From the NCBI GenBank assembly GCA_963702075.1, contig OY969703.1, positions 434,001 to 498,000 on the forward strand: 64,000 nucleotides of DNA. The letters run 5' to 3'. Made by a program: the position numbers and the translations under genes. How positions within the stretch are numbered: position 1 is the stretch's first letter; every line of letters begins with the position of its first letter. Origin of the DNA: VAYN01 sp963702075 (lineage in GTDB: Bacteria > Actinomycetota > Thermoleophilia > Solirubrobacterales > 70-9). Below the pieces are notes generated by a model, which was not told the DNA's origin, ran no database searches, and saw only the letters and a list, made by a program, of their open reading frames with translations. Shown here in pieces: positions 24,214 through 32,334 of this stretch.

Positions 24214-24762
24214 ATGACCGAGTTGGAGATCTTGGCCCGCCAGATCGGTGCGAACGAGCGGACCCTGCGCCGGGCGATCAGCCAAGGGACCCTGCGTGCG
24301 GAACGTCCCTCGCCGCGGAAGCTGAAGCTAGGGGCCGCTGAGAAGGAGTACCTGCGACGCTCGTGGAGTCTGCTCGCGTCGATTCGCGAAATCCTGCGAA
24401 CCGAGCAGAATGTGCGCTTTGCGCTGCTGTTCGGCTCGGTCGCACGGGGGGAGGACGCCGCCTCCAGCGACGTCGACCTGCTGATCGATATGCGGGATCC
24501 CTCTCTGCCTCGGGTTCTCGACCTTGGCGAGAAGCTGGAACGACGGCTTGGTCGGCGGGTGGATCTAGTCACCCTCGAGGAAGCCAGGAGAAGCCCGCGC
24601 CTGCTGCTGGGCGCGCTCGACGAAGGAAGAGTCCTGGTCGACCGCGACGACCGCTGGCCGTCCCTCCAAGCCGAAGTCAGCCTCCTGCGCCGACGCGGTC
24701 GCGAAACGAAGCGGCGGGCGCTTTCGGGGATCGACCGGATGCTCGCCGGGGAGGCGAGTTGA
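24214..24762 (+). CDS. HTH plus MNT-fold nucleotidyltransferase (antitoxin)
   Basis: A 182-residue protein. The N-terminal about 60 residues form a small helix-turn-helix (ANERTLRRAISQGTLRAE). Then comes a minimal nucleotidyltransferase: FALLFGSVARGEDAASSDVDLLID, with the GS...D-x-D signature, followed by RRVDLVTLEEA. In MntA/HepT pairs this enzyme AMPylates and silences the HEPN toxin. The fused HTH suggests that it also regulates its own promoter. The next gene starts within its stop (TGATG), a typical coupled antitoxin-toxin arrangement. Confidence 0.82.
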   Translation: MTELEILARQIGANERTLRRAISQGTLRAERPSPRKLKLGAAEKEYLRRSWSLLASIREILRTEQNVRFALLFGSVARGEDAASSDVDLLIDMRDPSLPRVLDLGEKLERRLGRRVDLVTLEEARRSPRLLLGALDEGRVLVDRDDRWPSLQAEVSLLRRRGRETKRRALSGIDRMLAGEAS

Positions 24763-25271
24763 TGGCGAGGGAGGTGAGCGAGGCCCAGCGGAACCGCTGG
24801 AGGAGCGAAATCCTCGACCACCTTGAGGATTTCCCCCGTCAGTACGCGGCGCTGGAGAACGCGATGGCGTCCTTCGGAGCCGAGTTCGACCTCAAGGCGT
24901 TCAAGGTGGCGTACGAAACCAATACCGACATGGACGCCTACAACCGCGCTCAAGCGGTCGAGCGGGCATTGGGGAGGGTGCAGAACTACGTCGCCCAGCT
25001 TTCGATCGCCGGCGCCAGGCTGGCTGGCCTGCGGATTCCCAAGACCGAAGAGAGCGAGGCGGCGAAGGCCTTCGGAGCGCTGAAAGAGGCGCGTGTCATC
25101 GGCGCCGAGTTGACTCGGAAGCTGCGCCGTGCCCAGAAAGCGCGAGCGGCGATCGAGCACAGCTACGTCCAGGTCCCTGCAGGCAACGTCCATCGAGCCG
25201 CCGAGCTGATCCTCTCCGCCGCCCGCGAGTTCATCGGTCCGTACCGGAGTTGGGTGGAGAAGTACCTGTAG
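24762..25271 (+). CDS. HEPN-domain protein, putative toxin partner
   Basis: A 169-residue mainly helical protein. RAAIEHSYVQVP contains the R-x4-H motif of HEPN ribonucleases, located toward the C-terminus as in HepT, and is followed by the closing helix NVHRAAELILSAAREF. The N-terminal extension with DHLEDFPRQYAALENAM and YNRAQAVERALGRVQNYV is longer than in minimal HepT proteins. It is translationally coupled to the MNT-fold protein upstream. A role as RNA-cleaving toxin is inferred from motif and context. Confidence 0.72.
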   Translation: MAREVSEAQRNRWRSEILDHLEDFPRQYAALENAMASFGAEFDLKAFKVAYETNTDMDAYNRAQAVERALGRVQNYVAQLSIAGARLAGLRIPKTEESEAAKAFGALKEARVIGAELTRKLRRAQKARAAIEHSYVQVPAGNVHRAAELILSAAREFIGPYRSWVEKYL

Positions 25272-25360
25272 CCCCGCTCGGGAGCTCAGGCCGCTCGCCG
25301 CTCCCCGACCGAGGCTGACCGTCTGAAGGGTTCGCCGAGGCCGCGAAGAAACGTCCCGCC

Positions 25361-26818
25361 ATGCGCCTTCCATCGATTCTTACCGTCCTCGTGTCCGCCA
25401 CCGTCCTGCTCGCCGCCTCCCAGGCTGAGGCGGCCGACTCCGTCTACTGGGCCGATTACAAGGGGGACCAGATCTCCCACGCCAACCTGTCCGGCGGGGG
25501 AGGGGGCAACCTCGACGTCAGCGGCGCCGACGCCGACGAAGTCAACGGCCTGGCGATCGACGCGGCGGCCGGCAAGGCGTACTGGGTCACCGGCTCGGGC
25601 AAGGTCTTCTACGCCAACCTCAGCGGCGGCGGTGGCGGGCAGCTGAACACCGGCGGGCTTCCGAGCGGGGACTTCCTGCTCGGCGCCGCGGTCGATCCGC
25701 TCGGCGGCAAGCTCTACTGGGTCGACGGCAACGAAGGCAAGATCGCCTGGGCGAACCTGAACGGCAGCGGCGGCGGGTTCCTCGGCACCAGCGGCGCGAC
25801 CGTCGCGGGCCCGACCGGGGTCGCCGTCGATCATGCCGCCGGCAGGGTCTACTGGACCAACGGCGAAGCGGGCGCTCCCAAGGTCTCCTACGCCAGCCTG
25901 GGCGGCGGCGGTGGCGGTGACGTGCCGAACACGACCGGTGCCGGGGAGGCCGACGGGCTCGCCCTCGACACCGCCGCCAACCGGGTCTACTGGGCGGACT
26001 TCGGCGCCAACAAGATCTCCTACGCCAGCCTCAACGGCTCGAGGACCGGTGACGTCAACACCGCCGGCGCGACCATCGACGGCCCCTTCGGCGTCGCGGT
26101 CGACCCGGTCGCCGGGCGCGTCTACTGGGCGAACGAACAGGGCGAAAGCATCTCCTACGCCAACCTCAACGGCAGCGGCGGCGCCGACCTCGACACCAGC
26201 GGTGGGTCCCTGACCCTCCCCGCTTTCCCGGTCCTGCTCGAGACCCCGGCGGCCGCGGCCGCGCCTCAGGCGGCGGGCGGCCCCGGGCCCGGATCGACTC
26301 TGAGCTGCACGCCGGGCACCTGGGCACCCGACCTGCTCGAGTCCTTCCTCTACCGCGCGCCCCAGACCACCTCGCTGCAGTGGCTGCTGAACGGCCAGCC
26401 GATCCCCGGCGCCACCGCCCCCACCTACACCGCCCCCGCGGTCGGCAAGTACAGCTGCCAGAGCCTCGCCGCCAATCAGGCCGGCTCCGCCTCCCAGGCC
26501 AGCGGCGCGGTCTCGGTCTTCAGCCTCGCCAAACGGGCCAAGCTCAACCGCAAGAAGGGAACGGCCCTGCTCGCCGTCGGCATCCCCGGTCCCGGCACCC
26601 TCACCCTCGCCGGTAAGCACCTGGTCACCCAGACCAAGATCAGCGCCGCCCCCACCGCGAGCACGATCAAGCTCCCGCTCAAAGCCAAGGGAAAGACCAG
26701 AAAAGCCCTCAACCGCAAGGGCAAAGCGAAGGCCCAGGCAACCATCACCTTCATCCCCGCCACCGGCAGCCCGGGGAGTCAGGTGAAGAAGCTAGTCCTG
26801 AAGAAGAAGATCGGCTGA
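25361..26818 (+). CDS. Exported YWTD-type beta-propeller protein
   Basis: A 485-residue protein with signal peptide (ILTVLVSATVLLAASQAEA). At least six propeller blades recur about every 40-45 residues with the core V-Y-W-A-D or VYWAN, followed by ISYANLNGSGGG-type turns (VYWADYKGDQI, AYWVTGSGKV, LYWVDGNEGK, VYWTNGEAG, VYWADFGAN, VYWANEQGE). The pattern matches LDL-receptor YWTD propellers. After the propeller comes an Ig-like domain (CTPGTWAPD to SYRC-like YSCQSLAAN), then a basic repeat-poor C-terminus ending VKKLVLKKKIG. It probably binds a ligand at the cell surface. Confidence 0.8.
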   Translation: MRLPSILTVLVSATVLLAASQAEAADSVYWADYKGDQISHANLSGGGGGNLDVSGADADEVNGLAIDAAAGKAYWVTGSGKVFYANLSGGGGGQLNTGGLPSGDFLLGAAVDPLGGKLYWVDGNEGKIAWANLNGSGGGFLGTSGATVAGPTGVAVDHAAGRVYWTNGEAGAPKVSYASLGGGGGGDVPNTTGAGEADGLALDTAANRVYWADFGANKISYASLNGSRTGDVNTAGATIDGPFGVAVDPVAGRVYWANEQGESISYANLNGSGGADLDTSGGSLTLPAFPVLLETPAAAAAPQAAGGPGPGSTLSCTPGTWAPDLLESFLYRAPQTTSLQWLLNGQPIPGATAPTYTAPAVGKYSCQSLAANQAGSASQASGAVSVFSLAKRAKLNRKKGTALLAVGIPGPGTLTLAGKHLVTQTKISAAPTASTIKLPLKAKGKTRKALNRKGKAKAQATITFIPATGSPGSQVKKLVLKKKIG

Positions 26819-26833
26819 GGCGGCAACTCCCGA

Positions 26834-27802
26834 TCAGGGCGTGAGGACGACGCGGCCGAACGCGTTGCGCCCCTCGATGTAGGTGTGCGCCGCGGCGGCT
26901 TCGGCGAGCGGGAACGTGCGATCGATCTCGACCCGGAGCTCGCCGTCGGCGACCCGCTGCAGCATCTCCCCGATCATCGGGTGGATCCGCGCATGCTCGG
27001 TCACGATCGCGCCGCCGAGGTAGACCCCGCGCAGAGTGTTGTTCTTGGTCCAGAGGGACTGGGCCTCGATCGAAGAGCCACCCCGCCCGGCCACCCCGAC
27101 GCTGACCAGCGTCCCCCGGTAGGCGAGGACGCCGACGCTGTCGACGAGGTTCTGGCCGCCGACCGAATCGAGGACGACGTCGGCTCCGCGCGAGTCGGTC
27201 AGCTCGTTGGTGCGCCGGGCAAAGCTGTCGGTCGCGTAGTTGATCCCGTGATCGAGCCCGAACTCCTTCAGCCGCTCGAGCTTCTCGTCGCTGGAGGCGG
27301 TGGCGATCACGGTCGCGCCCGCCTGCTTGGCCAGCTGGATCGCCGCCATCCCGACCCCGCCGGCACCGGCGTGGATCAAGACGGTCTGGCCCTCCACGAG
27401 GTTGCCGGCGGTGAACAGGCACTCCTCCGCGGTCCCGAACGCAACCGGCACGCAGGCGGCTCGAGCGGCATCCAGCCCAGCCGGGATCGGCCAGGTCATC
27501 ATCGCCGGCACCGCCCGCCTCTCCGCATGAGAGCCGACAGCGTTCAGGGCGACCACCCGGTCGCCCACCGCAGGCGCATCGACGCCGGCCCCGACCTCGC
27601 TGACGGTCCCGGCACTCAGGTAGCCGACGATCCAAGGGACCGCCGGCGGAGGCGTGGCCACACGGGCCAGCAAGTCCCCGCCCTCGATGCTGACCGCCTC
27701 GGCGTCTACCACCACGCACCCGTCCGGGCACTCAGGCTCCGGCACCTCCTCGTAGCGAAGCACCTCAGGGGGACCATTCTCGTAGAGCACCGCAGCCTTC
27801 AT
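26834..27802 (-). CDS. Zinc-independent MDR-family quinone/alcohol oxidoreductase
   Basis: About 322 residues. The N-terminal GroES-like domain starts MKAAVLYENGPPEVLRYEEV. The Rossmann domain contains VLIHAGAGGVGMAAIQLAKQAGA, the MDR nucleotide-binding motif, followed by VIATASSDEKLE. No structural zinc cysteine cluster is seen, so it belongs with quinone oxidoreductase-like enzymes using NADPH. The family lasts for about 325 residues, which fits. ATG 27802 is preferred; GTG 27811 is also possible. The gene is convergent with the propeller gene at a 15-base gap. Confidence 0.85.
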   Translation of the reverse strand: MKAAVLYENGPPEVLRYEEVPEPECPDGCVVVDAEAVSIEGGDLLARVATPPPAVPWIVGYLSAGTVSEVGAGVDAPAVGDRVVALNAVGSHAERRAVPAMMTWPIPAGLDAARAACVPVAFGTAEECLFTAGNLVEGQTVLIHAGAGGVGMAAIQLAKQAGATVIATASSDEKLERLKEFGLDHGINYATDSFARRTNELTDSRGADVVLDSVGGQNLVDSVGVLAYRGTLVSVGVAGRGGSSIEAQSLWTKNNTLRGVYLGGAIVTEHARIHPMIGEMLQRVADGELRVEIDRTFPLAEAAAAHTYIEGRNAFGRVVLTP

Positions 27803-27893
27803 CGATTCCACCGACCTTTCGTTCGCGGAGCCCTGATCATGACCAATACTCGCCGTCGGGTTCCGAGGACTGGTCCCGTGAGACCGATTGCGC

Positions 27894-27942
27894 TTCGTTC
27901 AGCTATCGAGTTCGATGTATCAGCACCGATAGTTACAACGAA
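27894..27942. promoter_or_regulatory. Nested inverted repeat upstream of exported protein gene
   Basis: TTCGTT (27894-27899) pairs with AACGAA (27937-27942) and CTATCG (27903-27908) pairs with CGATAG (27927-27932). It could be a regulatory dyad or a 5' UTR hairpin for the gene starting at 27954. The pairing is imperfect, so this is weak. Confidence 0.35.
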
Positions 27943-27953
27943 AGGCGAGGGAG

Positions 27954-28751
27954 ATGATGGGAGTTCGCACGCATCGAGTAAAGGCGATAGCGGGACTGGT
28001 CACGATCGCCGCGGTTGTTCTCGTGGTTGTCGGCAACGCCTCGGCGGTGACGGTCCTGGCGGGCGACCTGGTCATCGAAGTCGACGGTTCGATCAGTCCG
28101 AAGGCGCTGCCCAAGGACAAGCCGGTGCCGATCTCCTTCCACGGCAGCGCCTCGGTCGCGACCAAGGACTCGACCCATATCCCACCGGCCCTCAGCACCG
28201 AGTTGTTGGTCGACAAGCACATCACGATCGACACCACCGGCCTGCCGACCTGCACCCTGGCGCAGCTCAAGAGTTCCCCGCCCGCGGCAGTGATGAGGGC
28301 CTGTGGTGACGCCCTGATCGGCAAGGGCACCTCGACCGCCGAGGTGGAATTCCCCGAACAGCCCGCCTTCTCCGCCAAGGGGCCGCTGCTGGCCTTCAAC
28401 GGCCCAGCCGAAGGCGGCTACGGAGCCGGCGCCTACCACGAGCAGCTCTATTACGTCTACGCCGACGTCCCCGTCCCGACCGCCCTGATCGCCGTCGCCA
28501 AGGTCTCGAGGGCCACCGGCCCCTACGGCTACGCGATCTCGATCTCGATTCCCAAGATCGCCGGCGGCGCGGGCTCCTTCAGCGGCGCCGAATTCACGAT
28601 CGGCCGCAGCTGGACCTACATGGGGCGCAAGCACTCGTTCTTGAACGCCGAGTGCGCCAACGGCCACTTCGACTCGCGGGTGAAGGTGGACTTCGGCGAC
28701 GGCTCCCACGTGATCGGCAACGTTCCCCAGACGTGCCGTACGGGGGGCTGA
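27954..28751 (+). CDS. Secreted protein of unknown function (paralogue of 10756-11523)
   Basis: A 265-residue exported protein with signal peptide (IAGLVTIAAVVLVVVGNASA). Mature sequence: DLVIEVDGSISPKALPKDKP, THIPPALSTELLVDKHITID, CTLAQL, RACGDALIGKGTSTAEVEFPEQ, LLAFNGPAEGG and a C-terminal WTYMGRKHSFLNAECANG. These motifs and two of the Cys positions match the exported protein at 10756-11523 in order. GGCGAGGGAG precedes the ATG. The function is unknown; the genes around it do not suggest one. Confidence 0.72.
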   Translation: MMGVRTHRVKAIAGLVTIAAVVLVVVGNASAVTVLAGDLVIEVDGSISPKALPKDKPVPISFHGSASVATKDSTHIPPALSTELLVDKHITIDTTGLPTCTLAQLKSSPPAAVMRACGDALIGKGTSTAEVEFPEQPAFSAKGPLLAFNGPAEGGYGAGAYHEQLYYVYADVPVPTALIAVAKVSRATGPYGYAISISIPKIAGGAGSFSGAEFTIGRSWTYMGRKHSFLNAECANGHFDSRVKVDFGDGSHVIGNVPQTCRTGG

Positions 28752-28754
28752 GCC

Positions 28755-29306
28755 TCACTCGTCTTCCAGCCTCGCCTGCAGTCGCGCCAGCCAGCCCTCG
28801 GCGTACTTGAGCAGGTCGGCCGAGAGGCGCGCGGCCACGGCCACGTAGCGGATGCCCTGCGCTTCGAAGGCCTCGGCGCGGGGCACGATCTCCTCCCTCA
28901 GGGCCTCCTTTTTCACCCGATTGCGCTCGCGCAGAGCCCGCACCAGCTCCAACTGATCCTCCTCACCCAGCGCATCGGCAAGAAACAGCTTCAGCATCGC
29001 TTCGTCACGGATCTGAATCGCCGCCACCTTCGGCGAGCGCAGCCAAGCCACCAGCACTTTCTCCCCCTTGGCAGTGATCGAGTAGGCCGACCGCGCCCTG
29101 CCACCCCGAGGATCGCTCCGCCGTCTAAGCAGCCCCGCCCCCTCCAACCGCGCCAGCTCCGGATAGATAAGAGCCAAAGAAATCGGCCAGAAGTTCTGAG
29201 TCGACTGATCGGCCACCTTCTTGATCGCATACCCAGAGCTGACCCCAAGCCGGACCATGCCCAGCACCAGGTAAGAGGTAGGCGAAAGCTTGATCGGGGT
29301 CGTCAT
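28755..29306 (-). CDS. PadR-family transcriptional regulator
   Basis: About 183 residues. A PadR winged helix occupies residues 5-85 (SYLVLGMVRLGVSSGYAIKKV, then FWPISLALIYPELARLEGAGLL and the wing RSAYSITAKGEKVL). The C-terminal helices (PKVAAIQIRDEAMLKLFLADAL, RLSADLLKYAEGWLARL) form the dimerisation domain. An upstream TTG at 29339 would add 11 low-information residues, so I use the ATG. It is divergent from the formate dehydrogenase gene, and a 20-bp dyad lies between them, so it probably controls that gene and itself. Confidence 0.85.
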   Translation of the reverse strand: MTTPIKLSPTSYLVLGMVRLGVSSGYAIKKVADQSTQNFWPISLALIYPELARLEGAGLLRRRSDPRGGRARSAYSITAKGEKVLVAWLRSPKVAAIQIRDEAMLKLFLADALGEEDQLELVRALRERNRVKKEALREEIVPRAEAFEAQGIRYVAVAARLSADLLKYAEGWLARLQARLEDE

Positions 29307-29353
29307 TGCAGCAGCCGCGCTGGGATTGCGAAAGGCCAACTACACAGCCTGTT

Positions 29354-29373
29354 TGTCTCGATATATCAAGACA
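29354..29373. promoter_or_regulatory. PadR-type operator dyad
   Basis: TGTCTCGATATATCAAGACA is a 20-bp palindrome with one mismatched pair (C against A at positions 6 and 15). It lies between the divergent padR-like and formate dehydrogenase genes, the usual place for a PadR operator. Confidence 0.6.
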
Positions 29374-29565
29374 GCTACATCCTAAGCGACAGTTCGAGAG
29401 GCGACCGAAATGGCCAGCGGAACCGAAACGAGAGAACGCGGTTGGAAATACTGCCCAGCTTTCCGCGGGCTATTACCCAAGTCGCAGGGGAAGCATTGGA
29501 CGCTGCTTGTTCGGCGGCTTACCTTTAGTCGAGCCGGTTCTCGGCGATCCCGATTGGAGGCAGAA

Positions 29566-30765
29566 ATGGCAAAGGTCATATGCGTTCTCTACAAAGACCC
29601 GGTAAGCGGGTATCCGCCGACCTACGCTCGCGAGGAGATCCCGGCGATTGCCTCTTACCCTGACGGCCAGAGCGCTCCGAGCCCTGAGGGCATCGACTTC
29701 TCCCCCGGGGAGCTCCTGGGTTGCGTCTCCGGCGAGCTTGGCCTGAGGACCTACCTGGAGAGCCAAGGCCACGAGCTGGTCGTCACCTCGGACAAGGACG
29801 GAGCGAACTCGGAGTTCGACCAGCATCTGGTCGACGCCGAGGTCGTCATCTCCCAGCCTTTCTGGCCGGCGTATCTGACCGCCGAGCGGATCGCCAAGGC
29901 TCCCAACCTGAAACTGGCGATCACCGCCGGGATCGGTTCTGACCACGTCGATCTGCAGGCGGCGATGGACTCGGGGATAACCGTCGCCGAGGTCACCTAC
30001 TGCAACTCGATCTCCGTCGCCGAGCACGTGGTGATGATGATCCTGGGTCTGGTCCGCAACTACATCCCCTCCCATCAGATCGTCCTCGACGGCGGTTGGA
30101 ACATCGCCGACGCCGTCTCTCGCGCCTACGACCTGGAGGGGATGCAGGTCGGCACGGTGGCGGCGGGGCGGATCGGGACCGCCGTCCTGAAGCGCCTCGC
30201 GCCTTTCGACGTCGGCCTGCACTACGTGGACCGCCACCCGCTGCCCGCCAAGACGGAGGAGCAGCTCGGTGCCACTCACCACGAGTCGGTGGAGAGCCTG
30301 GTCGAGGTCTGTGACGTGGTGACGATCAACTGCCCGCTGCATCCGGAGACCGAGCACCTCTTCGACGCGCAGATGATCGCCAAGATGAAGCGCGGCGCCT
30401 ACCTGATCAACACCGCGCGGGGCAAGATCTGCGATCGCGAGGCAGTCGCCGCCGCCTGCGAGTCAGGGCAGTTGGCCGGTTACGCGGGAGATGTCTGGTT
30501 CCCCCAGCCCGCCCCCGCCGATCACCCTTGGCGGACGATGCCCCACCACGGGATGACTCCTCACGTCTCCGGCTCCACGCTCTCAGCCCAGGCTCGCTAT
30601 GCCGCTGGAACCCGAGAGATCCTCGAGAACTATTTCACCGGCACTCCCCAGCGCGAGGAATACCTGATCGTCGACGGCGGCCGTCTGGCCGGCGCCGGCG
30701 CCCACTCCTACTCGGCCGGGAACGCAACGGCGGGATCCGAGGAGGCAGCCCGGTTCAGTTCTTGA
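29566..30765 (+). CDS. fdh: NAD-dependent formate dehydrogenase
   Basis: A 399-residue D-2-hydroxyacid dehydrogenase-family enzyme oxidising formate to CO2 with NAD. It follows the Pseudomonas-type enzyme closely: KVICVLYKDPVSGYPPTYAR at the start, VVISQPFWPAYLTAERIA, AGIGSDHVDLQAAMD, TYCNSISVAEHVVMMILGLV, GTVAAGRIG (NAD site), NTARGK (catalytic Arg), DVWFPQPAPADHPWR and MTPHVSGSTLSAQARYA (catalytic His). GGAGG five bases upstream fixes this ATG. A PadR gene with an operator lies upstream and a DUF2855 protein downstream. It may supply NADH or remove formate. Confidence 0.95.
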   Translation: MAKVICVLYKDPVSGYPPTYAREEIPAIASYPDGQSAPSPEGIDFSPGELLGCVSGELGLRTYLESQGHELVVTSDKDGANSEFDQHLVDAEVVISQPFWPAYLTAERIAKAPNLKLAITAGIGSDHVDLQAAMDSGITVAEVTYCNSISVAEHVVMMILGLVRNYIPSHQIVLDGGWNIADAVSRAYDLEGMQVGTVAAGRIGTAVLKRLAPFDVGLHYVDRHPLPAKTEEQLGATHHESVESLVEVCDVVTINCPLHPETEHLFDAQMIAKMKRGAYLINTARGKICDREAVAAACESGQLAGYAGDVWFPQPAPADHPWRTMPHHGMTPHVSGSTLSAQARYAAGTREILENYFTGTPQREEYLIVDGGRLAGAGAHSYSAGNATAGSEEAARFSS

Positions 30766-30876
30766 CCGTCGCAACATTGAGCTTGCCTTTGTGATCGAGA
30801 TTCAAGCGAGCCGTTCGTCTCCTCGTCCTACCGACAGGTCGACGGAGAGGCCTGGACTAAGCTGACCCTGATCCGG

Positions 30877-31956
30877 ATGAGCGACTTCCTCGTCAAGCGG
30901 GACGATTTGCGCCAGTGTCGCGTCGCCGATGCGCCGAGCCCGGAGCCGGGACCGGGCCAGGCGCTGCTGCGGGTCGACAGCTTCGGGTTGACCGCGAACA
31001 ACGTCACCTACGCGGTGATGGGCGAGGCGATGTCCTACTGGGACTTCTTCCCGGCCGAGCCGGGCTGGGGACGGGTGCCGATGTGGGGCTTCGCCGAGGT
31101 CGAGCGCAGCGAGGCCGACGGTGTCGAGCCGGGGACGCGGGTCTACGGCTACCTGCCGCCCTCCTCTTACCTGACGGTGACGCCGGTCAGCGTCGAGGCC
31201 GCTGGCTTCGTCGACGGCTCCCCGCACCGGGAGAAGCTGCCCTCCGCCTACCATCGCTACCTGGCGACCGGCGCCGACCCGTTCTACCGCGCTGACAGCG
31301 AGGACGTGCAGATGCTGCTGCGGCCGCTCTTCTTCACCTCATTTCTGATCGACGACCAGCTCGCGGACGAGGGCCTGGTCGGGCGCGGGCCGATCGTCGT
31401 CTCCAGCGCCTCCAGCAAGACCGCCCTCGCCGCCGCCTTCCTGCTGGCGCGACGCGAGGGGGCGGAGCTGGTCGGCTTCACCTCGCCGCGCAGCGCCGAG
31501 TTCGTCGCCGGCCTGGGGATCTACGACCGCACCGTCGCCTACGACGCAATCCACTCGCTCGGCCCGGGGCCCGCCACCTTCGTCGACATCGCCGGCGACG
31601 CCGCCGTCCGCCGCGCCGTCCACACCCATTACGGCGACGAACTGGCACACAGCATGGCAGTCGGGGTAACCCACTGGGAGGAGTTCGGAACCGGAGGAGC
31701 CGAGCCCCTACCGGGACCAACGCCAACCTTCTTCTTCGCCCCCGACCGGGTCACCAAACGCGCCGCCGACTGGGGCCGCGCCAACCTGGAGCAGCGCGTA
31801 GCCGAAGCCTGGCATCCCTTCTGCGAGTGGATCGCCAGTTGGCTTGAGATAAACCACGGCAGCGGCTTCGACGCCGTCCGTACCGCCTACCTCGACGTGC
31901 TCGAGGGCCGTGTCGATCCAAAGACCGCACACGTCCTCACCCTCGACGCCGTCTAG
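30877..31956 (+). CDS. DUF2855-family MDR-like oxidoreductase
   Basis: A 359-residue protein. It starts like a medium-chain dehydrogenase (GQALLRVDSFGLTANNVTYAVMG) and keeps a degenerate Rossmann region (GPIVVSSASSKTALAAAFLLA, then GAELVGFTSP). The segments SYWDFFPA, GFAEVERSEA and PSSYLTVTP are typical of DUF2855. The GxGxxG motif is altered to SSASSKTA, so cofactor use is uncertain. It lies about 110 bases after the formate dehydrogenase gene on the same strand. A functional link is possible but not shown. Confidence 0.75.
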   Translation: MSDFLVKRDDLRQCRVADAPSPEPGPGQALLRVDSFGLTANNVTYAVMGEAMSYWDFFPAEPGWGRVPMWGFAEVERSEADGVEPGTRVYGYLPPSSYLTVTPVSVEAAGFVDGSPHREKLPSAYHRYLATGADPFYRADSEDVQMLLRPLFFTSFLIDDQLADEGLVGRGPIVVSSASSKTALAAAFLLARREGAELVGFTSPRSAEFVAGLGIYDRTVAYDAIHSLGPGPATFVDIAGDAAVRRAVHTHYGDELAHSMAVGVTHWEEFGTGGAEPLPGPTPTFFFAPDRVTKRAADWGRANLEQRVAEAWHPFCEWIASWLEINHGSGFDAVRTAYLDVLEGRVDPKTAHVLTLDAV

Positions 31957-32003
31957 TTACTCCGAATAGCTCGGCGAGAAATCCCACCCGCAGGGACATC
32001 CAA

Positions 32004-32048
32004 CGATGGAGCTAGGCGGATTCGAACCGCCGACCTCCTGGGTGCGAT
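32004..32048 (-). repeat. attL: duplicated 3' part of tRNA-Ala(CGC)
   Basis: A 45-bp stretch beginning CGATGGAGCTAGGCGG is identical to 40637-40681. It covers the 3' acceptor arm, the T-arm, the variable loop and part of the anticodon arm of the tRNA gene, then diverges at 32049. Similarity continues outward: GCAGGGAC at 31990-31997 matches 40623-40630 at the same distance. It is not a functional tRNA. It marks the left end of an integrated element. Confidence 0.9.
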
Positions 32049-32167
32049 GCAAGGAGGTCAGCGAAGTAAAAATCGTCAAAAACTCCATATTTGCAGCACT
32101 TTTCTGATTACCTAGAAGAGGCTGCTGATAGTGAAATATGCAGGGATATGCACCGATATGAAGCGAG

Positions 32168-32195
32168 TCGGGCACTTCTGGCGAAAAGTGCCCGA
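32168..32195 (+). promoter_or_regulatory. 10-bp perfect hairpin upstream of hsdM
   Basis: TCGGGCACTT (32168-32177) pairs exactly with AAGTGCCCGA (32186-32195) around an 8-base loop. It lies about 140 bases before the hsdM start in the otherwise empty 286 bases between attL and the operon. It could be an operator or a terminator protecting the island. The rest of this AT-richer stretch has TATGCA-type repeats near 32135-32157 but no supported gene. Confidence 0.5.
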
Positions 32196-32334
32196 AATAA
32201 AGAGGGCGGTTGGAATGCGTTGCCACGTCTTCAGATGGAGACCCCGGGGCAGGCCACCCTCGCCTCCCAGAGTAGGGAGGGCTAGGGTCTGACTCCTTCG
32301 GCAGAAGACGAGCAAAGCTAGAGGGGGCTCACCG

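Noticed and set aside
32004..32048. A second tRNA-Ala gene
   Set aside because: Only the 3' part is present; the sequence diverges in the anticodon arm, and no acceptor 5' strand or D-arm follows. It is an attachment-site remnant.
32049..32334. An integrase or excisionase gene next to attL
   Set aside because: No frame here has a tyrosine-recombinase motif or a plausible small HTH protein; frames are short and some merely translate the tRNA fragment.
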